Source of the DNA: Parapristionchus giblindavisi | Lineage: Eukaryota > Nematoda > Chromadorea > Rhabditida > Diplogasteridae | Direction: 5' to 3' | NCBI GenBank assembly: GCA_943737045.1 | Contig: CALSFV010000237.1 | Span: 62,001-126,000 of the forward strand | DNA: 64,000 nucleotides | In this document: in pieces, positions 52,307 through 64,000 of the stretch | Layout of the letters: each line of letters starts with the position of its first letter | Position numbering within the stretch: position 1 is the stretch's first letter | Translations under genes and position numbers: made by a program | The notes under the pieces: model-generated | Told to the model about the DNA's origin: nothing | The model's database searches: none | What the model saw: the letters and a program-made list of their open reading frames with translations, nothing else

Positions 52307-53269
52307 ATGTCAAACTGTAATGCTGTGTTGATTCCACAATGCAATAAGTACAAAAGTAGCTTTCACTCTGATAAGACCAAAACAATACCTGAAATGAAAA
52401 ATTTTCTGCTAAACCCAGCGTGTCATATACCAAACGAAAGAGCAAAAAATTCTGAGTATTTTGCACGTTCCCATGTTGAACAACGGCCACTTCAGCCGAA
52501 TTAACAAAATTGAATTATGCTTTTTTGGCAATAAAGAATTCGTGTCAAGTTAATATATTATCGAATCTTATCGTAGCATATACCACGTGAAAGAGCAAAA
52601 AATTCTGAATAATCTACACTTCAGTTCATGTCAAACTGTAATGCTGTGTTGATTCCACAATGCAATAAGTACAAAAGTAGCTTTCACTCTGATAAGACCA
52701 AAACAATACCTGAAATGAAAAATTTTCTGCTAAACCCAGCGTGTCATATACCAAACGAAAGAGCAAAAAATTCTGAGTATTTTGCACGTTCCCATGTTGA
52801 ACAACGGCCACTTCAGCCGAATTAACAAAATTGAATTATGCTTTTTTGGCAATAAAGAATTCGTGTCAAGTTAATATATTATCGAATCTTATCGTAGCAT
52901 ATACCACGTGAAAGAGCAAAAAATTCTGAATAATCTACACTTCAGTTCATGTCAAACTGTAATGCTGTGTTGATTCCACAATGCAATAAGTACAAAAGTA
53001 GCTTTCACTCTGATAAGACCAAAACAATACCTGAAATGAAATATTTTCTGCTAAACCCATCGTGTCATATACCAAACGAAAGAGCAAAAAATTCTGAGTA
53101 TCTTGCACGTTCCCATGTTGAACAACGGCCAATTCAGCCGAATTAACAAAATTGAATTATGCTTTTTGGGCAATAAAGAATTCGTGTCAAGTTAATATAT
53201 TATCGAATCTTATCGTAGCATATACCACGTAAAAGAGCAAAAAATTCTGAATAATCTACACTTCAGTTC
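52307..53269 (+). repeat. Three-monomer tandem duplication (N-N-S), copy 2
   Basis: Direct repeat of the previous 963 bp with the same diagnostic bases. Its S unit is also the first unit of the S-S-W-C-N block. Confidence 0.8.
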
Positions 53270-54553
53270 ATGTCAAACTGTAATGCTGTGTTGATTCCAC
53301 AATGCAATAAGTACAAAAGTAGCTTTCACTCTGATAAGACCAAAACAATACCTGAAATGAAATATTTTCTGCTAAACCCATCGTGTCATATACCAAACGA
53401 AAGAGCAAAAAATTCTGAGTATTTTGCACGTTCCCATGTTGAACAACGGCCAATTCAGCCGAATTAACAAAATTGAATTATGCTTTTTGGGCAATAAAGA
53501 ATTCGTGTCAAGTTAATATATTATCGAATCTTATCGTAGCATATACCACGTGAAAGAGCAAAAAATTCTGAATAATCTACACTTCAGTTCATGTCAAACT
53601 GTAATGCTGTGTTGATTCCACAATGCAATAAGTACAAAAGTAGCTTTCACTCTGATAAGACCAAAACCATACCTGAAATGAAAAAATTTCTGCTAAACCC
53701 AGCATGTCATATACCAAACGAAAGAGCAAAAAATTCTGAGTATTTTGCACGTTCCCATGTTGAACAACGGCCACTTCAGCCGAATTAACAAAATTGAATT
53801 ATGCTTTTTTGGCAATAAAGAATTCGTGTCAAGTTAATATATTATCGAATCTTATCGTAGCATATACCACGTGAAAGAGCAAAAAATTCTGAATAATCTA
53901 CACTTAAGTTCATGTCAAACTGTAATGCTGTGTTGATTCCACAATGCAATAAGTACAAAAGTAGCTTTCACTCTGATAAGACCAAAACAATACCTGAAAT
54001 GAAAAATTTTCTGCTAAACCCAGCGTGTCGTATACCAAACGAAAGAGCAAAAAATTCTGAGTATTTCGCACGTTCCCATGTTGAACAACGGCCACTTCAG
54101 CCGAATTAACAAAATTGAATTATGCTTTTTTGGCAATAAAGAATTCGTGTCAAGTTAATATATTATCGAATCTTATCGTAGCATATACCACGTGAAAGAG
54201 CAAAAAATTCTGAATAATCTACACTTCAGTTCATGTCAAACTGTAATGCTGTGTTGATTCCACAATGCAATAAGTACAAAAGTAGCTTTCACTCTGATAA
54301 GACCAAAACAATACCTGAAATGAAAAATTTTCTGCTAAACCCAGCGTGTCATATACCAAACGAAAGAGCAAAAAATTCTGAGTATTTTGCACGTTCCCAT
54401 GTTGAACAACGGCCACTTCAGCCGAATTAACAAAATTGAATTATGCTTTTTTGGCAATAAAGAATTCGTGTCAAGTTAATATATTATCGAATCTTATCGT
54501 AGCATATACCACGTGAAAGAGCAAAAAATTCTGAATAATCTACACTTCAGTTC
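52949..54553 (+). repeat. Five-monomer duplicated block (S-S-W-C-N), copy 2
   Basis: Second copy of 40109-41713. Its C unit has a private change, GTGTCGTATA, near 54026, so the two copies have begun to diverge. Confidence 0.85.
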
Positions 54554-55837
54554 ATGTCAAACTGTAATGCTGTGTTGATTCCACAATGCAATAAGTACAA
54601 AAGTAGCTTTCACTCTGATAAGACCAAAACAATACCTGAAATGAAAAATTTTCTGCTAAACCCAGCGTGTCATATACCAAACGAAAGAGCAAAAAATTCT
54701 GAGTATTTTGCACGTTCCCATGTTGAACAACGGCCACTTCAGCCGAATTAACAAAATTGAATTATGCTTTTTTGGCAATAAAGAATTCGTGTCAAGTTAA
54801 TATATTATCGAATCTTATCGTAGCATATACCACGTGAAAGAGCAAAAAATTCTGAATAATCTACACTTCAGTTCATGTCAAACTGTAATGCTGTGTTGAT
54901 TCCACAATGCAATAAGTACAAAAGTAGCTTTCACTCTGATAAGACCAAAACAATACCTGAAATGAAAAATTTTCTGCTAAACCCAGCGTGTCATATACCA
55001 AACGAAAGAGCAAAAAATTCTGAGTATTTTGCACGTTCCCATGTTGAACAACGGCCACTTCAGCCGAATTAACAAAATTGAATTATGCTTTTTTGGCAAT
55101 AAAGAATTCGTGTCAAGTTAATATATTATCGAATCTTATCGTAGCATACACCACGTGAAAGAGCAAAAAATTCTGAATAATCTACACTTCAGTTCATGTC
55201 AAACTGTAATGCTGTGTTGATTCCACAATGCAATAAGTACAAAAGTAGCTTTCACTCTGATAAGACCAAAACAATACCTGAAATGAAAAATTTTCTGCTA
55301 AACCCAGCGTGTCATATACCAAACGAAAGAGCAAAAAATTCTGAGTATTTTGCACGTTCCCATGTTGAACAACGGCCACTTCAGCCGAATTAACAAAATT
55401 GAATTATGCTTTTTTGGCAATAAAGAATTCGTGTCAAGTTAATATATTATCGAATCTTATCGTAGCATATACCACGTGAAAGAGCAAAAAATTCTGAATA
55501 ATCTACACTTCAGTTCATGTCAAACTGTAATGCTGTGTTGATTCCACAATGCAATAAGTACAAAAGTAGCTTTCACTCTGATAAGACCAAAACAATACCT
55601 GAAATGAAAAATTTTCTGCTAAACCCAGCGTGTCATATACCAAACGAAAGAGCAAAAAATTCTGAGTATTTTGCACGTTCCCATGTTGAACAACGGCCAC
55701 TTCAGCCGAATTAACAAAATTGAATTATGCTTTTTTGGCAATAAAGAATTCGTGTCAAGTTAATATATTATCGAATCTTATCGTAGCATATACCACGTGA
55801 AAGAGCAAAAAATTCTGAATAATCTACACTTAAGTTC

Positions 55838-57442
55838 ATGTCAAACTGTAATGCTGTGTTGATTCCACAATGCAATAAGTACAAAAGTAGCTTTCACTCT
55901 GATAAGACCAAAACAATACCTGAAATGAAAAATTTTCTGCTAAACCCAGCGTGTCATATACCAAACGAAAGAGCAAAAAATTCTGAGTATTTCGCACGTT
56001 CCCATGTTGAACAACGGCCACTTCAGCCGAATTAACAAAATTGAATTATGCTTTTTTGGCAATAAAGAATTCGTGTCAAGTTAATATATTATCGAATCTT
56101 ATCGTAGCATATACCACGTGAAAGAGCAAAAAATTCTGAATAATCTACACTTCAGTTCATGTCAAACTGTAATGCTGTGTTGATTCCACAATGCAATAAG
56201 TACAAAAGTAGCTTTCACTCTGATAAGACCAAAACAATACCTGAAATGAAAAATTTTCTGCTAAACCCAGCGTGTCATATACCAAACGAAAGAGCAAAAA
56301 ATTCTGAGTATTTTGCACGTTCCCATGTTGAACAACGGCCACTTCAGCCGAATTAACAAAATTGAATTATGCTTTTTTGGCAATAAAGAATTCGTGTCAA
56401 GTTAATATATTATCGAATCTTATCGTAGCATACACCACGTGAAAGAGCAAAAAATTCTGAATAATCTACACTTCAGTTCATGTCAAACTGTAATGCTGTG
56501 TTGATTCCACAATGCAATAAGTACAAAAGTAGCTTTCACTCTGATAAGACCAAAACAATACCTGAAATGAAAAATTTTCTGCTAAACCCAGCGTGTCATA
56601 TACCAAACGAAAGAGCAATAAATTCTGAGTATTTTGCACGTTCCCATGTTGAACAACGGCCACTTCAGCCGAATTAACAAAATTGAATTATGCTTTTTTG
56701 GCAATAAAGAATTCGTGTCAAGTTAATATATTATCGAATCTTATCATAGCATATACCACGTGAAAGAGCAAAAAATTCTGAATAATCTACACTTCAGTTC
56801 ATGTCAAACTGTAATGCTGTGTTGATTCCACAATGCAATAAGTACAAAAGTAGCTTTCACTCTGATAAGACCAAAACAATACCTGAAATGAAAAATTTTC
56901 TGCTAAACCCAGCGTGTCATATACCAAACGAAAGAGCAATAAATTCTGAGTATTTTGCACGTTCCCATGTTGAACAACGGCCACTTCAGCCGAATTAACA
57001 AAATTGAATTATGCTTTTTTGGCAATAAAGAATTCGTGTCAAGTTAATATATTATCGAATCTTATCATAGCATATACCACGTGAAAGAGCAAAAAATTCT
57101 GAATAATCTACACTTCAGTTCATGTCAAACTGTAATGCTGTGTTGATTCCACAATGCAATAAGTACAAAAGTAGCTTTCACTCTGATAAGACCAAAACAA
57201 TACCTGAAATGAAAAATTTTCTGCTAAACCCAGCGTGTCATATACCAAACGAAAGAGCAAAAAATTCTGAGTATTTTGCACGTTCCCATGTTGAACAACG
57301 GCCACTTCAGCCGAATTAACAAAATTGAATTATGCTTTTTTGGCAATAAAGAATTCGTGTCAAGTTAATATATTATCGAATCTTATCGTAGCATATACCA
57401 CGTGAAAGAGCAAAAAATTCTGAATAATCTACACTTAAGTTC
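55838..57442 (+). repeat. Five-monomer tandem word (C-N-I-I-N), copy 1
   Basis: 1605 bp. The first I is preceded by GCATACACC. The second I and the last N are preceded by ATCATAGC. All these markers are repeated in order in the adjacent copy. Confidence 0.85.
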
Positions 57443-59047
57443 ATGTCAAACTGTAATGCTGTGTTGATTCCACAATGCAATAAGTACAAAAGTAGCTTTC
57501 ACTCTGATAAGACCAAAACAATACCTGAAATGAAAAATTTTCTGCTAAACCCAGCGTGTCATATACCAAACGAAAGAGCAAAAAATTCTGAGTATTTCGC
57601 ACGTTCCCATGTTGAACAACGGCCACTTCAGCCGAATTAACAAAATTGAATTATGCTTTTTTGGCAATAAAGAATTCGTGTCAAGTTAATATATTATCGA
57701 ATCTTATCGTAGCATATACCACGTGAAAGAGCAAAAAATTCTGAATAATCTACACTTCAGTTCATGTCAAACTGTAATGCTGTGTTGATTCCACAATGCA
57801 ATAAGTACAAAAGTAGCTTTCACTCTGATAAGACCAAAACAATACCTGAAATGAAAAATTTTCTGCTAAACCCAGCGTGTCATATACCAAACGAAAGAGC
57901 AAAAAATTCTGAGTATTTTGCACGTTCCCATGTTGAACAACGGCCACTTCAGCCGAATTAACAAAATTGAATTATGCTTTTTTGGCAATAAAGAATTCGT
58001 GTCAAGTTAATATATTATCGAATCTTATCGTAGCATACACCACGTGAAAGAGCAAAAAATTCTGAATAATCTACACTTCAGTTCATGTCAAACTGTAATG
58101 CTGTGTTGATTCCACAATGCAATAAGTACAAAAGTAGCTTTCACTCTGATAAGACCAAAACAATACCTGAAATGAAAAATTTTCTGCTAAACCCAGCGTG
58201 TCATATACCAAACGAAAGAGCAATAAATTCTGAGTATTTTGCACGTTCCCATGTTGAACAACGGCCACTTCAGCCGAATTAACAAAATTGAATTATGCTT
58301 TTTTGGCAATAAAGAATTCGTGTCAAGTTAATATATTATCGAATCTTATCATAGCATATACCACGTGAAAGAGCAAAAAATTCTGAATAATCTACACTTC
58401 AGTTCATGTCAAACTGTAATGCTGTGTTGATTCCACAATGCAATAAGTACAAAAGTAGCTTTCACTCTGATAAGACCAAAACAATACCTGAAATGAAAAA
58501 TTTTCTGCTAAACCCAGCGTGTCATATACCAAACGAAAGAGCAATAAATTCTGAGTATTTTGCACGTTCCCATGTTGAACAACGGCCACTTCAGCCGAAT
58601 TAACAAAATTGAATTATGCTTTTTTGGCAATAAAGAATTCGTGTCAAGTTAATATATTATCGAATCTTATCATAGCATATACCACGTGAAAGAGCAAAAA
58701 ATTCTGAATAATCTACACTTCAGTTCATGTCAAACTGTAATGCTGTGTTGATTCCACAATGCAATAAGTACAAAAGTAGCTTTCACTCTGATAAGACCAA
58801 AACAATACCTGAAATGAAAAATTTTCTGCTAAACCCAGCGTGTCATATACCAAACGAAAGAGCAAAAAATTCTGAGTATTTTGCACGTTCCCATGTTGAA
58901 CAACGGCCACTTCAGCCGAATTAACAAAATTGAATTATGCTTTTTTGGCAATAAAGAATTCGTGTCAAGTTAATATATTATCGAATCTTATCGTAGCATA
59001 TACCACGTGAAAGAGCAAAAAATTCTGAATAATCTACACTTCAGTTC
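57443..59047 (+). repeat. Five-monomer tandem word (C-N-I-I-N), copy 2
   Basis: Immediate tandem copy of 55838-57442 with every diagnostic base in the same place. I saw no difference by eye, so this is probably among the youngest amplifications in the window. Confidence 0.85.
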
Positions 59048-60331
59048 ATGTCAAACTGTAATGCTGTGTTGATTCCACAATGCAATAAGTACAAAAGTAG
59101 CTTTCACTCTGATAAGACCAAAACAATACCTGAAATGAAAAATTTTCTGCTAAACCCAGCGTGTCATATACCAAACGAAAGAGCAAAAAATTCTGAGTAT
59201 TTTGCACGTTCCCATGTTGAACAACGGCCACTTCAGCCGAATTAACAAAATTGAATTATGCTTTTTTGGCAATAAAGAATTCGTGTCAAGTTAATATATT
59301 ATCGAATCTTATCGTAGCATACACCACGTGAAAGAGCAAAAAATTCTGAATAATCTACACTTCAGTTCATGTCAAACTGTAATGCTGTGTTGATTCCACA
59401 ATGCAATAAGTACAAAAGTAGCTTTCACTCTGATAAGACCAAAACAATACCTGAAATGAAAAATTTTCTGCTAAACCCAGCGTGTCATATACCAAACGAA
59501 AGAGCAAAAAATTCTGAGTATTTTGCACGTTCCCATGTTGAACAACGGCCACTTCAGCCGAATTAACAAAATTGAATTATGCTTTTTTGGCAATAAAGAA
59601 TTCGTGTCAAGTTAATATATTATCGAATCTTATCGTAGCATATACCACGTGAAAGAGCAAAAAATTCTGAATAATCTACACTTCAGTTCATGTCAAACTG
59701 TAATGCTGTGTTGATTCCACAATGCAATAAGTACAAAAGTAGCTTTCACTCTGATAAGACCAAAACAATACCTGAAATGAAAAATTTTCTGCTAAACCCA
59801 GCGTGTCATATACCAAACGAAAGAGCAAAAAATTCTGAGTATTTTGCACGTTCCCATGTTGAACAACGGCCACTTCAGCCGAATTAACAAAATTGAATTA
59901 TGCTTTTTTGGCAATAAAGAATTCGTGTCAAGTTAATATATTATCGAATCTTATCGTAGCATACACCACGTGAAAGAGCAAAAAATTCTGAATAATCTAC
60001 ACTTCAGTTCATGTCAAACTGTAATGCTGTGTTGATTCCACAATGCAATAAGTACAAAAGTAGCTTTCACTCTGATAAGACCAAAACAATACCTGAAATG
60101 AAAAATTTTCTGCTAAACCCAGCGTGTCATATACCAAACGAAAGAGCAAAAAATTCTGAGTATTTTGCACGTTCCCATGTTGAACAACGGCCACTTCAGC
60201 CGAATTAACAAAATTGAATTATGCTTTTTTGGCAATAAAGAATTCGTGTCAAGTTAATATATTATCGAATCTTATCGTAGCATATACCACGTGAAAGAGC
60301 AAAAAATTCTGAATAATCTACACTTCAGTTC
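59048..60331 (+). repeat. Two-monomer word repeated twice (N, N with GCATACACC)
   Basis: Four N units in which every second one is preceded by GCATACACC (near 59317 and 59959), giving a local 642-bp period. Confidence 0.75.
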
Positions 60332-63300
60332 ATGTCAAACTGTAATGCTGTGTTAATTCCACAATGCAATAAGTACAAAAGTAGCTTTCACTCTGATAAG
60401 ACCAAAACAATACCTGAAATGAAAAATTTTCTGCTAAACCCAGCGTGTCATATACCAAACGAAAGAGCAAAAAATTCTGAGTATTTTGCATTTTCCCATG
60501 TTGAACAACGGCCACTTCAGCCGAATTAACAAAATTGAATTATGCTTTTTGGGCAATAAAGAATTCGTGTCAAGTTAATATATTATCGAATCTTATCGTA
60601 GCATATACCACGTGAAAGAGCAAAAAATTCTGAATAATCTACACTTCAGTTCATGTCAAACTGTAATGCTGTGTTGATTCCACAATGCAATAAGTACAAA
60701 AGTAGCTTTCACTCTGATAAGACCAAAACAATACCTGAAATGAAAAATTTTCTGCTAAACCCAGCGTGTCATATACCAAACGAAAGAGCAAAAAATTCTG
60801 AGTATTTTGCACGTTCCCAGGTTAAACAACGGCCACTTCAGCCGAATTAACAAAATTGAATTATGCTTTTTTGGCAATAAAGAATTCGTGTCAAGTTAAT
60901 ATATTATCGAATCTTATCGTAGCATATACCACGTGAAAGAGCAAAAAATTCTGAATAATCTACACTTCAGTTCATGTCAAACTGTAATGCTGTGTTGATT
61001 CCACAATGCAATAAGTACAAAAGTAGCTTTCACTCTGATAAGACCAAAACAATACCTGAAATGAAATATTTTCTGCTAAACCCATCGTGTCATATACCAA
61101 ACGAAAGAGCAAAAAATTCTGAGTATTTTGCACGTTCCCATGTTGAACAACGGCCACTTCAGCCGAATTAACAAAATTGAATTATGCTTTTTGGGCAATA
61201 AAGAATTCGTGTCAAGTTAATATATTATCGAATCTTATCGTAGCATATACCACGTGAAAGAGCAAAAAATTTTGAATAATCTACACTTCAGTTCATGTCA
61301 AACTGTAATGCTGTGTTGATTCCACAACGCAATAAGTACAAAAGTAGCTTTCACTCTGATAAGACCAAAACAATACCTGAAATGAAAAATTTTCTGCTAA
61401 ACCCAGCGTGTCATATACCAAACGAAAGAGCAAAAAATTCTGAGTATTTTGCACGTTCCCATGTTGAACAACGGCCACTTCAGCCGAATTAACAAAATTG
61501 AATTATGCTTTTTTGGCAATAAAGAATTCGTGTCAAGTTAATATATTATCGAATCTTATCGTAGCATATACCACGTGAAAGAGCAAAAAATTCTGAATAA
61601 TCTACACTTCAGTTCATGTCAAACTGTAATGCTGTGTTGATTCCACAATGCAATAAGTACAAAAGTAGCTTTCACTCTGATAAGACCAAAACAATACCTG
61701 AAATGAAAAATTTTCTGCTAAACCCAGCGTGTCATATACCAAACGAAAGAGCAAAAAATTCTGAGTATTTTGCACGTTCCCATGTTGAACAACGGCCACT
61801 TCAGCCGAATTAACAAAATTGAATTATGCTTTTTTGGCAATAAAGAATTCGTGTCAAGTTAATATATTATCGAATCTTATCGTAGCATACACCACGTGAA
61901 AGAGCAAAAAATTCTGAATAATCTACACTTCAGTTCATGTCAAACTGTAATGCTGTGTTGATTCCACAATGCAATAAGTACAAAAGTAGCTTTCACTCTG
62001 ATAAGACCAAAACAATACCTGAAATGAAAAATTTTCTGCTAAACCCAGCGTGTCATATACCAAACGAAAGAGCAAAAAATTCTGAGTATTTTGCACGTTC
62101 CCATGTTGAACAACGGCCACTTCAGCCGAATTAACAAAATTGAATTATGCTTTTTTGGCAATAAAGAATTCGTGTCAAGTTAATATATTATCGAATCTTA
62201 TCGTAGCATATACCACGTGAAAGAGCAAAAAATTCTGAATAATCTACACTTCAGTTCATGTCAAACTGTAATGCTGTGTTGATTCCACAATGCAATAAGT
62301 ACAAAAGTAGCTTTCACTCTGATAAGACCAAAACAATACCTGAAATGAAAAATTTTCTGCTAAACCCAGCGTGTCATATATCAAACGAAAGAGCAAAAAA
62401 TTCTGAGTATTTTGCATTTTCCCATGTTGAACAACGGCCACTTCAGCCGAATTAACAAAATTGAATTATGCTTTTTGGGCAATAAAGAATTCGTGTCAAG
62501 TTAATATATTATCGAATCTTATCGTAGCATATACCACGTGAAAGAGCAAAAAATTCTGAATAATCTACACTTCAGTTCATGTCAAACTGTAATGCTGTGT
62601 TGATTCCACAATGCAATAAGTACAAAAGTAGCTTTCACTCTGATAAGACCAAAACAATACCTGAAATGAAAAATTTTCTGCTAAACCCAGCGTGTCATAT
62701 ACCAAACGAAAGAGCAAAAAATTCTGAGTATTTTGCACGTTCCCAGGTTAAACAACGGCCACTTCAGCCGAATTAACAAAATTGAATTATGCTTTTTTGG
62801 CAATAAAGAATTCGTGTCAAGTTAATATATTATCGAATCTTATCGTAGCATATACCACGTGAAAGAGCAAAAAATTCTGAATAATCTACACTTCAGTTCA
62901 TGTCAAACTGTAATGCTGTGTTGATTCCACAATGCAATAAGTACAAAAGTAGCTTTCACTCTGATAAGACCAAAACAATACCTGAAATGAAATATTTTCT
63001 GCTAAACCCATCGTGTCATATACCAAACGAAAGAGCAAAAAATTCTGAGTATTTTGCACGTTCCCATGTTGAACAACGGCCACTTCAGCCGAATTAACAA
63101 AATTGAATTATGCTTTTTGGGCAATAAAGAATTCGTGTCAAGTTAATATATTATCGAATCTTATCGTAGCATATACCACGTGAAAGAGCAAAAAATTCTG
63201 AATAATCTACACTTCAGTTCATGTCAAACTGTAATGCTGTGTTGATTCCACAATGCAATAAGTACAAAAGTAGCTTTCACTCTGATAAGACCAAAACAAT

Positions 63301-64000
63301 ACCTGAAATGAAATATTTTCTGCTAAACCCATCGTGTCATATACCAAACGAAAGAGCAAAAAATTCTGAGTATTTTGCACGTTCCCATGTTGAACAACGG
63401 CCACTTCAGCCGAATTAACAAAATTGAATTATGCTTTTTTGGCAATAAAGAATTCGTGTCAAGTTAATATATTATCGAATCTTATCGTAGCATATACCAC
63501 GTGAAAGAGCAAAAAATTCTGAATAATCTACACTTCAGTTCATGTCAAACTGTAATGCTGTGTTGATTCCACAATGCAATAAGTACAAAAGTAGCTTTCA
63601 CTCTGATAAGACCAAAACAATACCTGAAATGAAAAATTTTCTGCTAAACCCAGCGTGTCATATACCAAACGAAAGAGCAAAAAATTCTGAGTATTTTGCA
63701 CGTTCCCAGGTTAAACAACGGCCACTTCAGCCGAATTAACAAAATTGAATTATGCTTTTTTGGCAATAAAGAATTCGTGTCAAGTTAATATATTATCGAA
63801 TCTTATCGTAGCATATACCACGTGAAAGAGCAAAAAATTTTGAATAATCTACACTTCAGTTCATGTCAAACTGTAATGCTGTGTTGATTCCACAACGCAA
63901 TAAGTACAAAAGTAGCTTTCACTCTGATAAGACCAAAACAATACCTGAAATGAAATATTTTCTGCTAAACCCATCGTGTCATATACCAAACGAAAGAGCA
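60332..64000 (+). repeat. Right-end V/Q/S subtype zone
   Basis: V (60332), Q, S, N with AACGC and upstream AATTTTGAAT, N, N with GCATACACC, then V (62258), Q, S, S, Q, and a partial S with AACGC and AATTTTGAAT at the window edge. The V-Q-S word repeats at 1926 bp (six units). The AACGC/AATTTTGAAT pair also marks the monomer at 900, which links the two ends of the window. The S unit at 63221 has the N-type tail CTTTTTTGGC. Confidence 0.8.

Larger units (their letters stand above)
38504..60331 (+). repeat. Right N/W/C subtype zone
   Basis: About 68 monomers. Consensus N alternates with W, W', C and C', in words such as W'-C-N, W'-N-N, C-N and W-N between 40751 and 51022. Islands of I (38825, 51023, 56480, 56801, 58085, 58406) and S (40109, 40430, 51986, 52949, 53270) occur. 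Linker variants GCATACACC and ATCATAGC mark the zone's right third. Several exact multi-monomer duplications are listed separately. Confidence 0.8.
35216..64000 (+). repeat. 321-bp satellite array, right part (about 90 monomers)
   Basis: Continuation of the same array in the same orientation after the inserted element. The first landmark ATGTCAAACTG is at 35294, then every 321 bp to 63863. No length-variant monomer was noticed in this half. The array runs off the right edge of the window in mid-monomer. Subtypes partly differ from those of the left half: W, W', C and C' are found only here, while D, E and K are found only on the left. The two sides have therefore had separate recent amplification histories. 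Confidence 0.98.

Noticed and set aside
1..64000. CRISPR array
   Set aside because: The period is 321 bp and the whole unit is conserved. There are no short repeats separated by unique spacers and no cas genes.

Overview
The window is a eukaryotic satellite-DNA block with no convincing protein-coding or RNA gene. A 321-bp AT-rich unit is repeated head-to-tail about 193 times: about 103.5 copies in 1-33237 and about 90 copies in 35216-64000. One 1978-bp inverted-repeat transposable element (33238-35215) is inserted between the two parts. Tandem arrays this long and homogeneous, with higher-order structure, are typical of pericentromeric, centromeric or subtelomeric heterochromatin of an animal (an insect or other invertebrate is my guess) or less likely a plant. 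I do not recognise the satellite family, so the species is open. Nothing suggests a prokaryote: no operons, rRNA, tRNA or CRISPR.

Monomer phase used here: base 1 is the A of ATGTCAAACTG, so one unit is for example 10208-10528. Monomer subtypes, read by eye from diagnostic bases: N (consensus); S (AAATATTTTC and CCCATCG, usually a CTTTTTGGGC tail); Q (CCCAGGTT, often followed by AAA); I (GAGCAATAAATT); D (GAGGATTTTG); E (CCCAGAATG); K (AAGAACAAAA with GAAAAAATTTC and CAGCATG); W (AAACCATACC with GAAAAAATTTC); W' (same with GAAAAAAATTC); C (TATTTCGCAC preceded by CTTAAG; C' lacks the CTTAAG); V (GCATTTTCC).

Layout: 1-10207 is mostly S and Q monomers with block duplications. 10208-29459 is built largely from two higher-order words, alpha (N-I-D-E-I, 1604 bp) and beta (N-I-I-K, 1284 bp), five full copies each. 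29460-33237 and 35220-36577 flank the insertion and carry many private substitutions. 36578-38503 returns to S/Q types. 38504-60331 consists of N, W, W', C and I monomers in 2-, 3- and 5-monomer words. 60332-64000 again holds S/Q/V types like the left end.

The inserted element has a TTAA target-site duplication, GAG...CTC ends, two arms of about 890 bp and a 205-bp loop. It keeps the satellite in exact phase: 1978 bp plus 4 bp duplication accounts for the whole displacement. It encodes no recognisable transposase and looks like a non-autonomous foldback element. The 65-codon and antisense 61-codon open frames found in nearly every monomer are judged by-products of repeat homogeneity: subtype differences inside them are mostly amino-acid-changing, and a nonsense change and a frameshift are tolerated.
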